Positions 35,551 to 44,178 are shown, counted from the first letter of the stretch. The stretch is 64,000 nucleotides of DNA from Mucilaginibacter yixingensis (GCF_041080815.1 NZ_CP160205.1:2728001-2792000), one strand, 5' to 3'. A program made the numbers and translations. Notes: generated by a model not told the origin, from the letters alone.

Positions 35551-35623
35551 TGGAAACAACAGGACTTGAACCTGTAACCGGCACCGTATAAGGGTATTGC
35601 TCTAACCATTGAGCTATATTTCC
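35551..35623 (-). tRNA. tRNA-Ile (anticodon TAT)
   Basis: 73-base cloverleaf: acceptor GGAAATA/TGTTTCC, D arm GCTC/GAGC, anticodon arm ATACC-CTTATAC-GGTGC (A-C mismatch at the first pair), variable CGGTT, T arm ACAGG-TTCAAGT-CCTGT, discriminator A. Anticodon TAT reads ATA. Most bacteria read ATA with a CAT tRNA modified by lysidine, so a TAT gene is unusual. Confidence 0.82.
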
Positions 35624-35634
35624 ATTATAAATTG

Positions 35635-35709
35635 TAGGGTAGCCCGGACTCGAACCGGGAACCTCCTGCTCCCAAAGCAGGTAATCTGAACCAATTGATA
35701 TACTACCCT
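35635..35709 (-). tRNA. tRNA-Pro (anticodon TGG)
   Basis: 75-base cloverleaf: perfect acceptor AGGGTAG/CTACCCT, anticodon arm CCTGC-TTTGGGA-GCAGG, variable AGGTT, T arm CCCGG-TTCGAGT-CCGGG. First tRNA of the cluster, starting 21 bases after the hairpin at 35731. Confidence 0.88.
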
Positions 35710-35730
35710 GAAAAATGTCTCCAAAACAAA

Positions 35731-35760
35731 AAATCCCCTTAGATTTATCTAAGAGGATTT
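35731..35760 (-). terminator. Terminator hairpin between leader ORF and tRNA cluster (attenuator arm)
   Basis: On the minus strand AAATCCTCTTAGAT (35760-35747) pairs at all 14 positions (one G-U) with ATCTAAGGGGATTT (35744-35731), followed by TTTGTTTT. It could simply end the ABC-F transcript, but the leader upstream suggests conditional termination before the tRNA genes. Confidence 0.75.
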
Positions 35761-35814
35761 CAAAGCATTGTTTATGTCAAGTCAATACATAGCCTATCCT
35801 CTCTGATAAATCAG
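35731..35814 (-). promoter_or_regulatory. Candidate ribosome-dependent transcription attenuator
   Basis: Three mutually exclusive pairings can be drawn on the minus strand. Hairpin A is CTGAT-TT-ATCAG (35814-35803) inside the leader ORF. The antiterminator pairs GAGAGGAT (35803-35796, at the leader stop) with ATCCTCTT (35758-35751). The terminator pairs that same arm with its 3' partner (35760-35731). This is the layout of classical amino-acid operon attenuators, here placed before tRNA genes. Pairing was found by eye; no folding energies were computed. Confidence 0.45.
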
Positions 35815-35850
35815 TTGGGGTATAGAGCGTTGTATTGTTGTTGTTTTCAT
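35794..35850 (-). CDS. Possible leader peptide of the tRNA cluster, MKTTTIQRSIPQLIYQRG
   Basis: An 18-codon ORF from ATG at 35850 to TAG at 35796-35794. It holds two ATA, two CAA, one CAG and one CCC codon; ATA-CCC-CAA stand next to each other at codons 10-12. These are the Ile, Pro and Gln families served by the tRNA genes downstream (anticodons TAT, TGG, TTG). Three ACA (Thr) codons have no counterpart. A weak promoter (TATCATTG, complement of 35855-35862) lies directly upstream, so translation would start almost at the transcript end. The ORF is short and could be chance; its place in an attenuator-like structure is what supports it. Confidence 0.4.
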   Translation of the reverse strand: MKTTTIQRSIPQLIYQRG

Positions 35851-35939
35851 AGTGCAATGATACGATATATTTATAAAATCAAGAAATTTTTCTTTATTTT
35901 TTTCTTTAATGAATTTTAGTAAGCTAGACACAATAGTAA

Positions 35940-37574
35940 TTAGCTTTGCTCAATCTCTTTCAGGCTGTCCATTTTCTTGTAAGCCAAAAATCCTTTGATG
36001 TCCTCAAAATGCTCGCGGACGCGCTTATTACCAAACTCAAACACTTTTTGTACCAGTCCATCCAGGAAATCACGATCGTGAGATACCAGGATCAGTGTGC
36101 CGTCAAAATCTCTCAGGGCATCTTTAATGATATCTTTGGTCTTCATATCCAGGTGGTTTGTCGGCTCATCCAGAATCAGCACGTTTACAGGTTCCAGCAG
36201 TAGCTTAATCATGGCCAAACGTGTCTTCTCCCCTCCCGAAAGTACCTTCACCTTTTTGGTGGTATCATCTCCGCTGAACATAAATGCGCCCAAAAGATCT
36301 TTGATCTTGATGGTACCATCGCTTAACGGAATCTGATCGATGGTTTCAAATACCGTTAAATTCTCGTCCAGCAAAGCGGCCTGATTTTGAGCAAAGTACC
36401 CGATCTTGGCATTGTGACCCACTTTCAAGGATCCTTCAAAATCAATCTCACCCATAATTGCTTTGATCATGGTTGATTTACCTTCCCCGTTTTTACCAAC
36501 AAAGGCCACCTTTTCACCACGTTCAATTACCATAGCCGCATTCTTGAATACCACGTGATCGCCATAGGTCTTTGTCAGATCTTCTACCATTACCGGGTAT
36601 TGGCCCGAACGTGGCGATGGCGGAAACTTTAATCGCAGTGCCGAAGTATCCACCTCATCAATCTGGATAATCTCCAGCTTCTCCAGCATTTTTACCCGAG
36701 ACTGTACCTGCAGGGTTTTAGAATACGTGCCTCTGAATCGGTCTATAAATTCCTGGTTATCGGCAATAAAACGTTGCTGCTCCTCGTAGGCTTTCACCTG
36801 GTGTACCCGGCGTTCTGCACGTAATTGCAGGTAATGAGTGTATTTGGCTTTGTAATCGTAAATACGGCCCATGGTCACCTCGATGGTACGGTTGGTAATG
36901 TTATCTACAAAAGCACGGTCGTGCGAGATCACCATAACAGCCTTTGCCGAGTTAACCAGAAAATCTTCCAGCCATTGGATACTCTCAATATCCATGTGGT
37001 TGGTAGGCTCATCCAGCAAGATCAGATCTGGTTTCTTTAAAAGAATTTTGGCTAACTCGATGCGCATACGCCAGCCACCCGAAAACTCAGAGGTTTGGCG
37101 GGTAAAGTCTTTACGTTCAAACCCCAGCCCTTTGAGCACCTTTTCAACCTCAGCATCATAGTTGGTTTCCTCTTGCGAATAAACTTTCTCGCTCAGTTCA
37201 GACACCCGCTCAATCAGCTTCATGTAGTCATCACTCTCGTAATCGGTACGAATGGTAAGCTGTTCATTCAACTCGTCCAACTCTTTCTGCATTTGATTAG
37301 CCTCGTCAAACGCCTTCATCGTTTCCTCAAAAACGGTAACGTTATCTTGCGTCAGCAAATGCTGGGGCAAATAAGCTATCACCGCCTCTTTGGGGCCGGT
37401 TACGTTACCTGATGTAGGTTTGGCCGCTCCGGCAATAATCTTGAGAATGGTAGACTTACCTGCACCATTCTTACCCATCAGGGCTATTTTATCATTCTCA
37501 TTAATTGAGAACGTTACATCACTAAACAAAGTAGTTCCGCCAAATGAAACGGAGATATTATTAACATTAATCAC
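35940..37574 (-). CDS. ABC-F family ATPase (YbiT/EttA-type ribosome-associated)
   Basis: A 544-residue soluble protein with two ABC cassettes: Walker A GKNGAGKST near 34-42 and GKNGEGKST in the second half, signatures EFSGGWRMR and VLSGGEKTR, Walker B LILLDEPTNHMD and LILDEPTNHLD. No membrane segments. ABC-F proteins bind the ribosomal E site and relieve stalled or drug-bound ribosomes. The linker (~245-315) is charged, as expected for the P-site tRNA interaction motif. It could be a housekeeping translation factor or a resistance-type protein; sequence reading alone cannot decide. The tRNA attenuator region lies immediately downstream. Confidence 0.9.
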   Translation of the reverse strand: MINVNNISVSFGGTTLFSDVTFSINENDKIALMGKNGAGKSTILKIIAGAAKPTSGNVTGPKEAVIAYLPQHLLTQDNVTVFEETMKAFDEANQMQKELDELNEQLTIRTDYESDDYMKLIERVSELSEKVYSQEETNYDAEVEKVLKGLGFERKDFTRQTSEFSGGWRMRIELAKILLKKPDLILLDEPTNHMDIESIQWLEDFLVNSAKAVMVISHDRAFVDNITNRTIEVTMGRIYDYKAKYTHYLQLRAERRVHQVKAYEEQQRFIADNQEFIDRFRGTYSKTLQVQSRVKMLEKLEIIQIDEVDTSALRLKFPPSPRSGQYPVMVEDLTKTYGDHVVFKNAAMVIERGEKVAFVGKNGEGKSTMIKAIMGEIDFEGSLKVGHNAKIGYFAQNQAALLDENLTVFETIDQIPLSDGTIKIKDLLGAFMFSGDDTTKKVKVLSGGEKTRLAMIKLLLEPVNVLILDEPTNHLDMKTKDIIKDALRDFDGTLILVSHDRDFLDGLVQKVFEFGNKRVREHFEDIKGFLAYKKMDSLKEIEQS

Positions 37575-37791
37575 AGTATGGGTATATTAAATTGCGTGCA
37601 AAGATAAGTGAAAGAGACAGAACTAAGTTACCTGTACCGTAAGTATCACTAAACCAGAAATCAACAATGCAGTTTTGAAGGCATGTAGCAAGGTTGTTGC
37701 AGCAGTCAGTTTCATAAAAAACGATATTTACCCCGGTTATAAAACTTGCATTTATATATTTACCGCCCAATAAACCTCAAAACCCTGTACA

Positions 37792-38202
37792 ATGAGCTAT
37801 TCTAAAGAATACATCGTAAAAAGTGAACATATTGATGTGCAAGGCATCATGGACGGCCTTTATTATCCCTTCTATATGGAATGGTGCCGTCATGCTTATA
37901 TAAAAGATGAATTAGGATTTGATTTTGAAGAAGAGGCGAGAAACGGTGTGAACATGGTACTATCAACATATACCATTGATTTTGTAAGGTCACTAAAGAA
38001 AGATGACTTAATGATTGTTACCTGTGAACTTTATGCTGACGGTAAACAACTTCCTAAGATTCACTTTAAGCAAAGCATATTGGTGAATGGCAAGATTATG
38101 GCGAAAGCAGTTTTTTCAGGCACATGTGTCAAGTCATCCGGAGGACGGCCTTACCTTCCCGAAACACTAAATGACAAATTAGCGGCGGCACCAGTGCTGT
38201 AA
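37792..38202 (+). CDS. Acyl-CoA thioesterase, 4HBT/YbgC-like hotdog protein
   Basis: A 136-residue single hotdog domain. The N-terminal block HIDVQGIMDGLYYPFYMEWCRHAYI-like region (residues ~14-38) matches the 4HBT motif, with Asp15 at the usual catalytic place. Homologues hydrolyse acyl-CoA thioesters. It is transcribed divergently from the ABC-F gene and 66 bp before a DUF1080 gene. No specific substrate can be assigned. Confidence 0.8.
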   Translation: MSYSKEYIVKSEHIDVQGIMDGLYYPFYMEWCRHAYIKDELGFDFEEEARNGVNMVLSTYTIDFVRSLKKDDLMIVTCELYADGKQLPKIHFKQSILVNGKIMAKAVFSGTCVKSSGGRPYLPETLNDKLAAAPVL

Positions 38203-38268
38203 ATTTGCAGAGAGGTAACTATCAGAACAAAATCGTAATTTTCATAACCGATACCCATAAACCAAAAT

Positions 38269-38913
38269 ATGAAAAGTTCAAAGCTAGGCCGAAAATCGTC
38301 GGCGGTTCTATTAATTGCAGGGAGTATCTTATTCTGTTGGCCTGCCGGGGCCCAGCCAGAAAAATCGCCCCTCAATAAATCAAAGCAAGATAACTGGAAA
38401 CCGGATGCCGGGTTTGAAAGTCTTTTTGATGGCAGTACACTTAACGGATGGTGCTACCGTGATAAAACCGGCGAAGTTTTGGAAAGCTTCGACGGAAAAA
38501 CAGCTTCGTCTGACGGTCGCTACTCAGCCGGCAATGGCATTTTGACAGTCAATTACCCTAAAGGCGCAGAACGTTTGGTTCAAAAAAGCTGGACTTTAAG
38601 AAAGTTTCCCAAAAACTTTATTCTGAAGATTGAGTTCCGTGCGTCTAAACAAGCAGATAGCGGTATTTTCTTAAGAGGACCACAACTGCAGTGCCGTGAT
38701 TATGTAACCGTTGGCCCATACACTAACTTAAAGAACTACCACCCGCAAGACTGGAATCAAATTATAGTAACCGTAAAAGATAACGTTGCGCATTGCGAAT
38801 GTAACGGCGAGGTACTGGAAGATGCTTTGAAGTTGCCGGAAACAGGCCCAATTGGCCTGGAAGGCGATAGAGGGCAGATGGAATACCGCCATATTGAAAT
38901 TAAAGAAATATAA
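38269..38913 (+). CDS. DUF1080 / 3-keto-disaccharide hydrolase-family secreted protein
   Basis: A 214-residue exported protein (signal peptide ending near AGAQ-35). FESLFDGSTLNGW is the hallmark start of DUF1080, and RASKQADSGIFLRG and a C-terminal MEYRHIEIKEI strand complete the LamG-like sandwich. Some members hydrolyse 3-keto-glycosides; others are uncharacterised sugar-binding proteins. It ends in a strong terminator facing the prfH gene. Confidence 0.82.
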   Translation: MKSSKLGRKSSAVLLIAGSILFCWPAGAQPEKSPLNKSKQDNWKPDAGFESLFDGSTLNGWCYRDKTGEVLESFDGKTASSDGRYSAGNGILTVNYPKGAERLVQKSWTLRKFPKNFILKIEFRASKQADSGIFLRGPQLQCRDYVTVGPYTNLKNYHPQDWNQIIVTVKDNVAHCECNGEVLEDALKLPETGPIGLEGDRGQMEYRHIEIKEI

Positions 38914-38974
38914 GCAAGGGTCGCTTTGTTTCCTTTTAAGATTTAAATCACATAAGGCTTAATAACAATTATTT

Positions 38975-39010
38975 AAACGCCGTTCTGCAAATCCAGAACG
39001 GCGTTTTTTA
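38975..39010. terminator. Strong bidirectional terminator, 12-bp perfect stem
   Basis: AACGCCGTTCTG and CAGAACGGCGTT pair perfectly around CAAATC, followed by TTTT on the plus strand, between convergent DUF1080 and prfH genes. Confidence 0.9.
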
Positions 39011-39029
39011 ATTACAAACATCAGTTTGA

Positions 39030-39647
39030 TCAAAGCAGCGCTGCTTTTATAGTTTTCACCGGATTGCCGCGCTCTAACATATTGTGCTGCATCCATTGGC
39101 TTTGCTGTTGTTGCATCAGCTCCTCTGTTTGCTGTGCCAGCACTTTGGCCTCTAGCCGGGTTAAACAAAGCTTTTTATTCTCCAACTGCGAGCGACTGTC
39201 CATGGCCATTACCTGCAAGCCAGATGGCAGGTGTGTGCCCCTAACGGCCGTTTCTACCTTGTTTACATTTTGCCCGCCTGGGCCGGACGAGCGGCAAGTT
39301 TCCAGCTTCACATCTTTCAGATTCCACTGCGGTAGTTCGTTTATATTGAAAACGGCTACGCCCACAAACCAGTTTTTACGTTTATGAAATTTGCGATACG
39401 GGCTTTGGGCAATCCACTGGATAGTGCCCGTCCACTCCTTTGTAAAAGAATCAAGGTTATGACCGCTTGCTAGTATGGTGGCAGACAACAACGTACCTTT
39501 TACATCGCCTGGTATGTTTTCAAGTACCTCCATTTCGATGTGCTGCTGACGGGCCTGCTTCATCATTAAACTTTGCACACAGGCAACAACCCTGCAACAT
39601 TCTGCCGGGCCTTTGCCGGAAGTGATTTGTATGATTATTTTTTCCAT
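39030..39647 (-). CDS. prfH: Peptide chain release factor homologue RF-H
   Basis: A 205-residue protein from MEKIIIQITSGKGPAE (39647); an upstream in-frame ATG at 39701 would overlap the ligase gene by 47 bases and is not needed. It lacks the codon-recognition domain of RF1/RF2 but keeps the peptidyl-hydrolysis domain: CRSSGPGGQNVNKVETAVR with GGQ at 124-126. RF-H proteins are almost always encoded next to RtcB2 ligases and are proposed to release the nascent chain from ribosomes with damaged decoding centres so that the ligase can repair the 16S RNA. Here it starts 7 bp after the rtcB stop, so the pair is translationally linked. Confidence 0.92.
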   Translation of the reverse strand: MEKIIIQITSGKGPAECCRVVACVQSLMMKQARQQHIEMEVLENIPGDVKGTLLSATILASGHNLDSFTKEWTGTIQWIAQSPYRKFHKRKNWFVGVAVFNINELPQWNLKDVKLETCRSSGPGGQNVNKVETAVRGTHLPSGLQVMAMDSRSQLENKKLCLTRLEAKVLAQQTEELMQQQQSQWMQHNMLERGNPVKTIKAALL

Positions 39648-39654
39648 ATCCGCC

Positions 39655-41055
39655 TTACTCCTTATGCATTCTAACCATACGCGGCTGAAACCGGCCTTCA
39701 ATACTTACTAACTCCTGTTGAGCTGCAATTACCGTTTCGATGTCTTTATAAGCCAGCGGATTCTCTTCAACCGTACCGCCAATCAACGTTACACCGGCGT
39801 TATTCAACAACTTTTTCATGGCCGATACCGTCATGCTGTCTTTGGCGGCTTGCCTACTCATTGCCCTGCCTGCACCATGAGATGCCGAAAACAAAGCATC
39901 TTCCCTACCCTTGCCAGACACGAGGTAGGCCGCCGTAGTCATACTACCGGGAATAATTCCCAATTCGCCGGCATGTGCCGGGGTTGCTCCTTTACGATGC
40001 ACAATCACCTCTCTGCCGTCAGTTAGTCTATCTTTCCATGCAAAATTGTGATGATTCTCTACCACGTGCAGGGCTTTCAACCCTAATGCTTTCAGCAAGT
40101 TATCGTGGATTCGCTCATGGCAGGCTTTTGCATAATCGCCGGCCAGGGTCATGGCTAACCAATACTCTTGTCCGGCTTCGGTGTTCAGATCCAGCCAGGC
40201 CAATTGCTGTGCCTGACGCGGCAGTTTACAAGTATTCATGGCCAACTGCGTGTAATGCCGCGCAATGGCCGAACCCAACCCACGACTACCCGAGTGACTT
40301 AACAACGCGGTGTATTTCTTAGCCGGTAAACCCAATGAATTATCAGGCAAAATCTCAATCTCGCCAAATTCTACAAAATGATTTCCATTGCCAGATGTAC
40401 CCAGCTGCCGTACAGCTTTGCCGCGCAGTGGTTTTAACAATGTTAGTTCATTAAAAAGATTATTGTCCAACACCTCATGTTCCTGCCGGGTATCTAAACC
40501 ACCCTCCATACCAAAATGAGTATGATTCTTTAAAGCCTGTTTAATCTGATACTCGTACCGTTTTAAGTAGGTATCGCTCTCGTCAATAATAGAAAGCGCC
40601 ATGCGGCAACCTATATCCATCCCCACGGCATACGGAATTACGGCATTATCAGTAGCCAACACCCCGCCAATAGGTAAACCAAAGCCCATATGCGCATCGG
40701 GCATCAATGCACTTTGTACGCTTACCGGCAACAGGTTGGCCAATTCCATCTGCCGCTTTGCCGATGTCTCAATACCCTTACCACCGTACGTTTTACAGAA
40801 AACAGGCTCTTCCCTCAACTCAAACACTTTAAAAGCTGGCCCTTCAGTTTTGCCGATGATCTTCTCGGCTATTTTATTTGTCAGTTCATTATCCAGATAT
40901 GCTTCCGGATTATTCTTAATATTTATCAGCAAATCAAGTATCTCCTGTTTGCTTTGATGTTTAAAACTCTTAGCAGCTATACCAATAACCAAACTGCGTA
41001 GCTGATCATTATGATAACCTATTTTGCTTAAATCTTTTGTTCTTAAATTGCCCAT
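39655..41055 (-). CDS. rtcB: RNA-splicing ligase RtcB-type, PrfH-associated (RtcB2)
   Basis: A 466-residue ligase from MGNLRTKDLSKIGY (41055); a start at 41103 adds 16 residues unlike the family. MPDAHMGFGLPIGG, VGMDIGCRM with Asp147 and Cys150, GNGNHF with His226, HSGSRG with His254 and the guanylylated histidine His393 in SHGAGRAMSR are all present, so the enzyme should be active. RtcB joins 2',3'-cyclic phosphate or 3'-phosphate ends to 5'-OH ends with GTP and manganese. Coupled to PrfH, it is expected to repair cleaved rRNA or tRNA, for example after attack by colicin-type nucleases. No RtcR regulator or archease is nearby. Confidence 0.93.
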   Translation of the reverse strand: MGNLRTKDLSKIGYHNDQLRSLVIGIAAKSFKHQSKQEILDLLINIKNNPEAYLDNELTNKIAEKIIGKTEGPAFKVFELREEPVFCKTYGGKGIETSAKRQMELANLLPVSVQSALMPDAHMGFGLPIGGVLATDNAVIPYAVGMDIGCRMALSIIDESDTYLKRYEYQIKQALKNHTHFGMEGGLDTRQEHEVLDNNLFNELTLLKPLRGKAVRQLGTSGNGNHFVEFGEIEILPDNSLGLPAKKYTALLSHSGSRGLGSAIARHYTQLAMNTCKLPRQAQQLAWLDLNTEAGQEYWLAMTLAGDYAKACHERIHDNLLKALGLKALHVVENHHNFAWKDRLTDGREVIVHRKGATPAHAGELGIIPGSMTTAAYLVSGKGREDALFSASHGAGRAMSRQAAKDSMTVSAMKKLLNNAGVTLIGGTVEENPLAYKDIETVIAAQQELVSIEGRFQPRMVRMHKE

Positions 41056-41512
41056 GTGGCTATTTGTTCTAAACGGGCATCCTTTGGATGAGTTTTCCCG
41101 CAATTATGACTTTGCAGACCGCTCCCCCACACCAACCTTATTAAAAGTGTCAGTTAAGCAGATGCGGTCATCGCATTAATTAATCTCAATTGATTTTTTG
41201 ATTTCCGTTCGTCCTTGAGTAAGGATATACCCTTTTCTGGGATGCTCAAAAAAGCCGGCGTAAAACAGACAGGTAACAACGGCGCACAGTTAATCCATGC
41301 TTTATCGTTCAGTCAATAAAATAAAAGGGATTGACCTGCCTGTTTTTAGGCAATGAGCGAAAGGGGCGATATGTAAACTTGCTCTGTCATGATTCCTTGA
41401 TATTTAAAGGTTAACAAATCAGGAATTGCTGCAAAGATAGCACTTAATTTAAAAATGCAAAAATTGCGTGTTATTCCGCAAAAGTCAAAGCCAAAATATA
41501 CCGCCAAATAGT
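41056..41512. other. 457-bp intergenic region upstream of rtcB-prfH
   Basis: Should hold the rtcB promoter on the minus strand; I could not find a convincing TAnnTTTG or sigma-54 box. A small palindrome ATGCG-GTCAT-CGCAT lies near 41172-41186 and an imperfect inverted repeat ATTCCTTGAT/ATCAGGAAT at 41392-41426. No ORF is supported. Confidence 0.35.
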
Positions 41513-43972
41513 TTAAAACTCTCTGTCATTCAGCTCGCTATTTGGCAATTTCAACTTACTGGCAAACCTGTTCAGGTTAAAGCTGATATTAACGAGCAGC
41601 ATATTTGTTTCGTAAATATAATTGGTGGTGGTATAAAAATCAGCACCAGAAGTGGTGATCCGTTGTTTGGCTGAATTAAATATCCCCATATTTTGCCATA
41701 GTAACGAGGCAGCCATACGCCCGTTCATAAAAGTTTTTTTAACGGAGGAGTTAGGAATAAAATATTGCGAATCTTCGCCCTGAGCTGTAGGGCGTTTAGA
41801 CAGGTAATTCACATTAACCTGTGCGCTCCAGGTTTTGGCCAGTTGCAAAGTAGTATTTGCATTAAAGGTATAAGCCCAACGCTGGTTATTAACCGTTACC
41901 GGCTGGTTTAAAATGAAAATATTGCCGTTGATATGATAATTAAAAGCATTGGCACCTGCGTATAACGACCACCATCGGGTCAACTGCAAGTTAGTACCAA
42001 CTTCTACCCCAAGCTGCTTAGCCACACCGGCATTAGTATATACGCGGTTCAAAATAGTATCAACATATACGCTGTTCAGTCGTTGTATAGGGTTTTTGAT
42101 ATGCTGATAATAAGCTGTGGCAAAAAAACTACCCGCTTTAAAAGTGTGATTGATACCCAATTCAACCTGGTCAATAAATTCAGGTAACAGATCAGGGTCG
42201 CCTTCCTCCAACGTTTCTGAATGCTCCCGTTCCGGAATGGGGTTTAATTCCAGGTTAGTGGTGCGGTTAATCCGTTTGCTATAATCGGCTTTTAGCTTCC
42301 AGCTGTCGGTCAAACTATATTGCAGCAAAGCTGATGGAAATAAATTAGACAGATCAAGCTGATGGCGATTCGGGTCGTAAGAAAGATCAACCGACCGGGT
42401 GGCATATTCATAACGCAATCCACCGTTGTACTCCCATTTGCCACTTTTGCCCGAGTATTGGCTGTAGACCGAATTAATCACGTTTTTGGCGTGCAGACTA
42501 CCCTGAAACTTTCCGGCATCAGGCTGCGATGCCGGCGGCGTCACGGTGTAATCAAACTGCCCATCCTGCGTATCATAACGCAGTTGGTAACCGCTTTCCA
42601 GTTTGCCTTTACCCAATGGCAGGCTGTGATCCAACTTAAAGCGATAGCCACTAATTGGCCGTTTATACGGATTATAAACATACTGAATGGTATCAGCCGT
42701 ATTAGGATAGTGTAAGTTGCGATTTCTGGTGTTACCATACAAATCTGCGTGCTCATACACCATACCAGCCACCAGTGTAGATTTATCGGCAAACGTATGG
42801 GTGTAATCAAAGTTGGCCAATGCAAAACTACCCTCCTTTGTTTGCAGGTTGGAGTTATAATAGGTAGTACTTTTAATGAGTGCGTTATTATTCAAGTTTG
42901 ACGTGGTGTTGTGATAAACCAGGTCTGCTATACGATCCTGATAACGTTGCCCGAGGAATAGACCACCAGAAAAACTGTTAAAAGCATCAGGCGTAAAGTT
43001 AATAGTGGTGCGCCCTGCATAGTTGTACTTCTTAAAACTGCGCTCGCCGGTTGACGGGAAACGGGTGATGGTACCTGCGTTAAAGTTTTTGGTAAACACA
43101 TCGCCTTCGCGGTAACCGGCATTATCATTACGGTTATAGTTGCCTCCTGCGGAAATATCCCATTTGCCTTTTCGATAATTCAAAGTGGCATCGCCACCAA
43201 AACGTACCGGTTCGCGCGAATTGTTATGATCGTCTATACTTGGCAAACCGCCTTGCGCATTCAGAGCCAGCGTAATGCCGTCTACGGCTCCTTTTTTGGT
43301 AATAATATTAAGAATCCCGCCCCGACCATCCGGATCATACTTTGCCGAAGGCGAGGTAACCACTTCTATATTCTCTACTGCGTTAGCCGGCATTTGAGAT
43401 AGCACGGTCTGCGCATCGGTAATAACAGGCTTGCCATTAATCAGCACCATAAAGCTCTCTGAACCACGCATGGTGATATTGCCCTGCCCGTCGACCGATA
43501 CTGATGGGAGGTTCCTGATCACATCAACAGCAGAACCGCCTTTGGCGGCCTCAAACTGACCAGCGCGGTAAATCTGCTTATCAATCTTATTAACTGCATT
43601 TAGTTGTTGACCTTTCACATTAACCTCATTGAGCATTCGGTTGGCCGGTTGTAAAAAGATCTCGCCAAGATCAATACGCTGCCCGCTCCCCAACTGAAGA
43701 TCAGTTTTGATATAATCCTGATAACCAATAAAGGCTATTTTTAAACGATAGCGCCCTGCAGGCAATTTACTAAACTCAAAACTACCGTTAGCCTTGCTGA
43801 TAACACCGGCAACCAAACTACTGGAATCTCCCGCTTTAAAAACAGCAGCACTTGCGTATTCTATAGCTTGGCGAGTTTTGCTATCTGCGACGCGACCTCT
43901 AATAGCAGCTGTTTGTGCGAAAAGTGAAATACTATTTGAAAGTAACAGTATTAACAGAAGGATCTTTTTCAT
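41513..43972 (-). CDS. TonB-dependent receptor-like outer-membrane protein (OMP_b-brl_3 type)
   Basis: An 819-residue outer-membrane protein: signal peptide (to FAQ-20), carboxypeptidase-like domain (IRGRVADSKTRQAIEYASA), a plug-like region (GGSAVDVIRNLPSVSVDGQG, SAKYDPDGRGGILNIITKKG) and a long barrel with LEEGDPDLLPEFIDQVELG, typical of the Bacteroidota outer-membrane receptor group often paired with extracytoplasmic regulators. The cargo is unknown. Transcribed alone on the minus strand. Confidence 0.85.
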   Translation of the reverse strand: MKKILLLILLLSNSISLFAQTAAIRGRVADSKTRQAIEYASAAVFKAGDSSSLVAGVISKANGSFEFSKLPAGRYRLKIAFIGYQDYIKTDLQLGSGQRIDLGEIFLQPANRMLNEVNVKGQQLNAVNKIDKQIYRAGQFEAAKGGSAVDVIRNLPSVSVDGQGNITMRGSESFMVLINGKPVITDAQTVLSQMPANAVENIEVVTSPSAKYDPDGRGGILNIITKKGAVDGITLALNAQGGLPSIDDHNNSREPVRFGGDATLNYRKGKWDISAGGNYNRNDNAGYREGDVFTKNFNAGTITRFPSTGERSFKKYNYAGRTTINFTPDAFNSFSGGLFLGQRYQDRIADLVYHNTTSNLNNNALIKSTTYYNSNLQTKEGSFALANFDYTHTFADKSTLVAGMVYEHADLYGNTRNRNLHYPNTADTIQYVYNPYKRPISGYRFKLDHSLPLGKGKLESGYQLRYDTQDGQFDYTVTPPASQPDAGKFQGSLHAKNVINSVYSQYSGKSGKWEYNGGLRYEYATRSVDLSYDPNRHQLDLSNLFPSALLQYSLTDSWKLKADYSKRINRTTNLELNPIPEREHSETLEEGDPDLLPEFIDQVELGINHTFKAGSFFATAYYQHIKNPIQRLNSVYVDTILNRVYTNAGVAKQLGVEVGTNLQLTRWWSLYAGANAFNYHINGNIFILNQPVTVNNQRWAYTFNANTTLQLAKTWSAQVNVNYLSKRPTAQGEDSQYFIPNSSVKKTFMNGRMAASLLWQNMGIFNSAKQRITTSGADFYTTTNYIYETNMLLVNISFNLNRFASKLKLPNSELNDREF

Positions 43973-44178
43973 TGATAAGTGATGGCATAAAATTAACGGT
44001 TTCTGAAAGAATTATGCCATTTTATCCCGGCAAGCCTATAAATATAATGGTTACTTAATATTCCCCCCTACGATCCGAACTTTAGGAAATAGAGAATTCA
44101 AATAAAGCCGCTGGATTAGCTGTCTGCCCTCCTTCTTGAATTTATTTAAATTTGTTCTAAATAAGTAAAAAGCATTTT

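Noticed and set aside
35285..35584. Open frame of 99 codons on the minus strand across the tRNA genes
   Set aside because: It translates the T-loops and acceptor stems of the tRNAs; there is no promoter or codon bias for a protein.
39030..39701. Annotating the release factor homologue as RF2 or a tRNA hydrolase ArfB
   Set aside because: It lacks the RF1/2 codon-recognition domain and the ArfB basic tail, begins with the RF-H type N-terminus and is coupled to rtcB.
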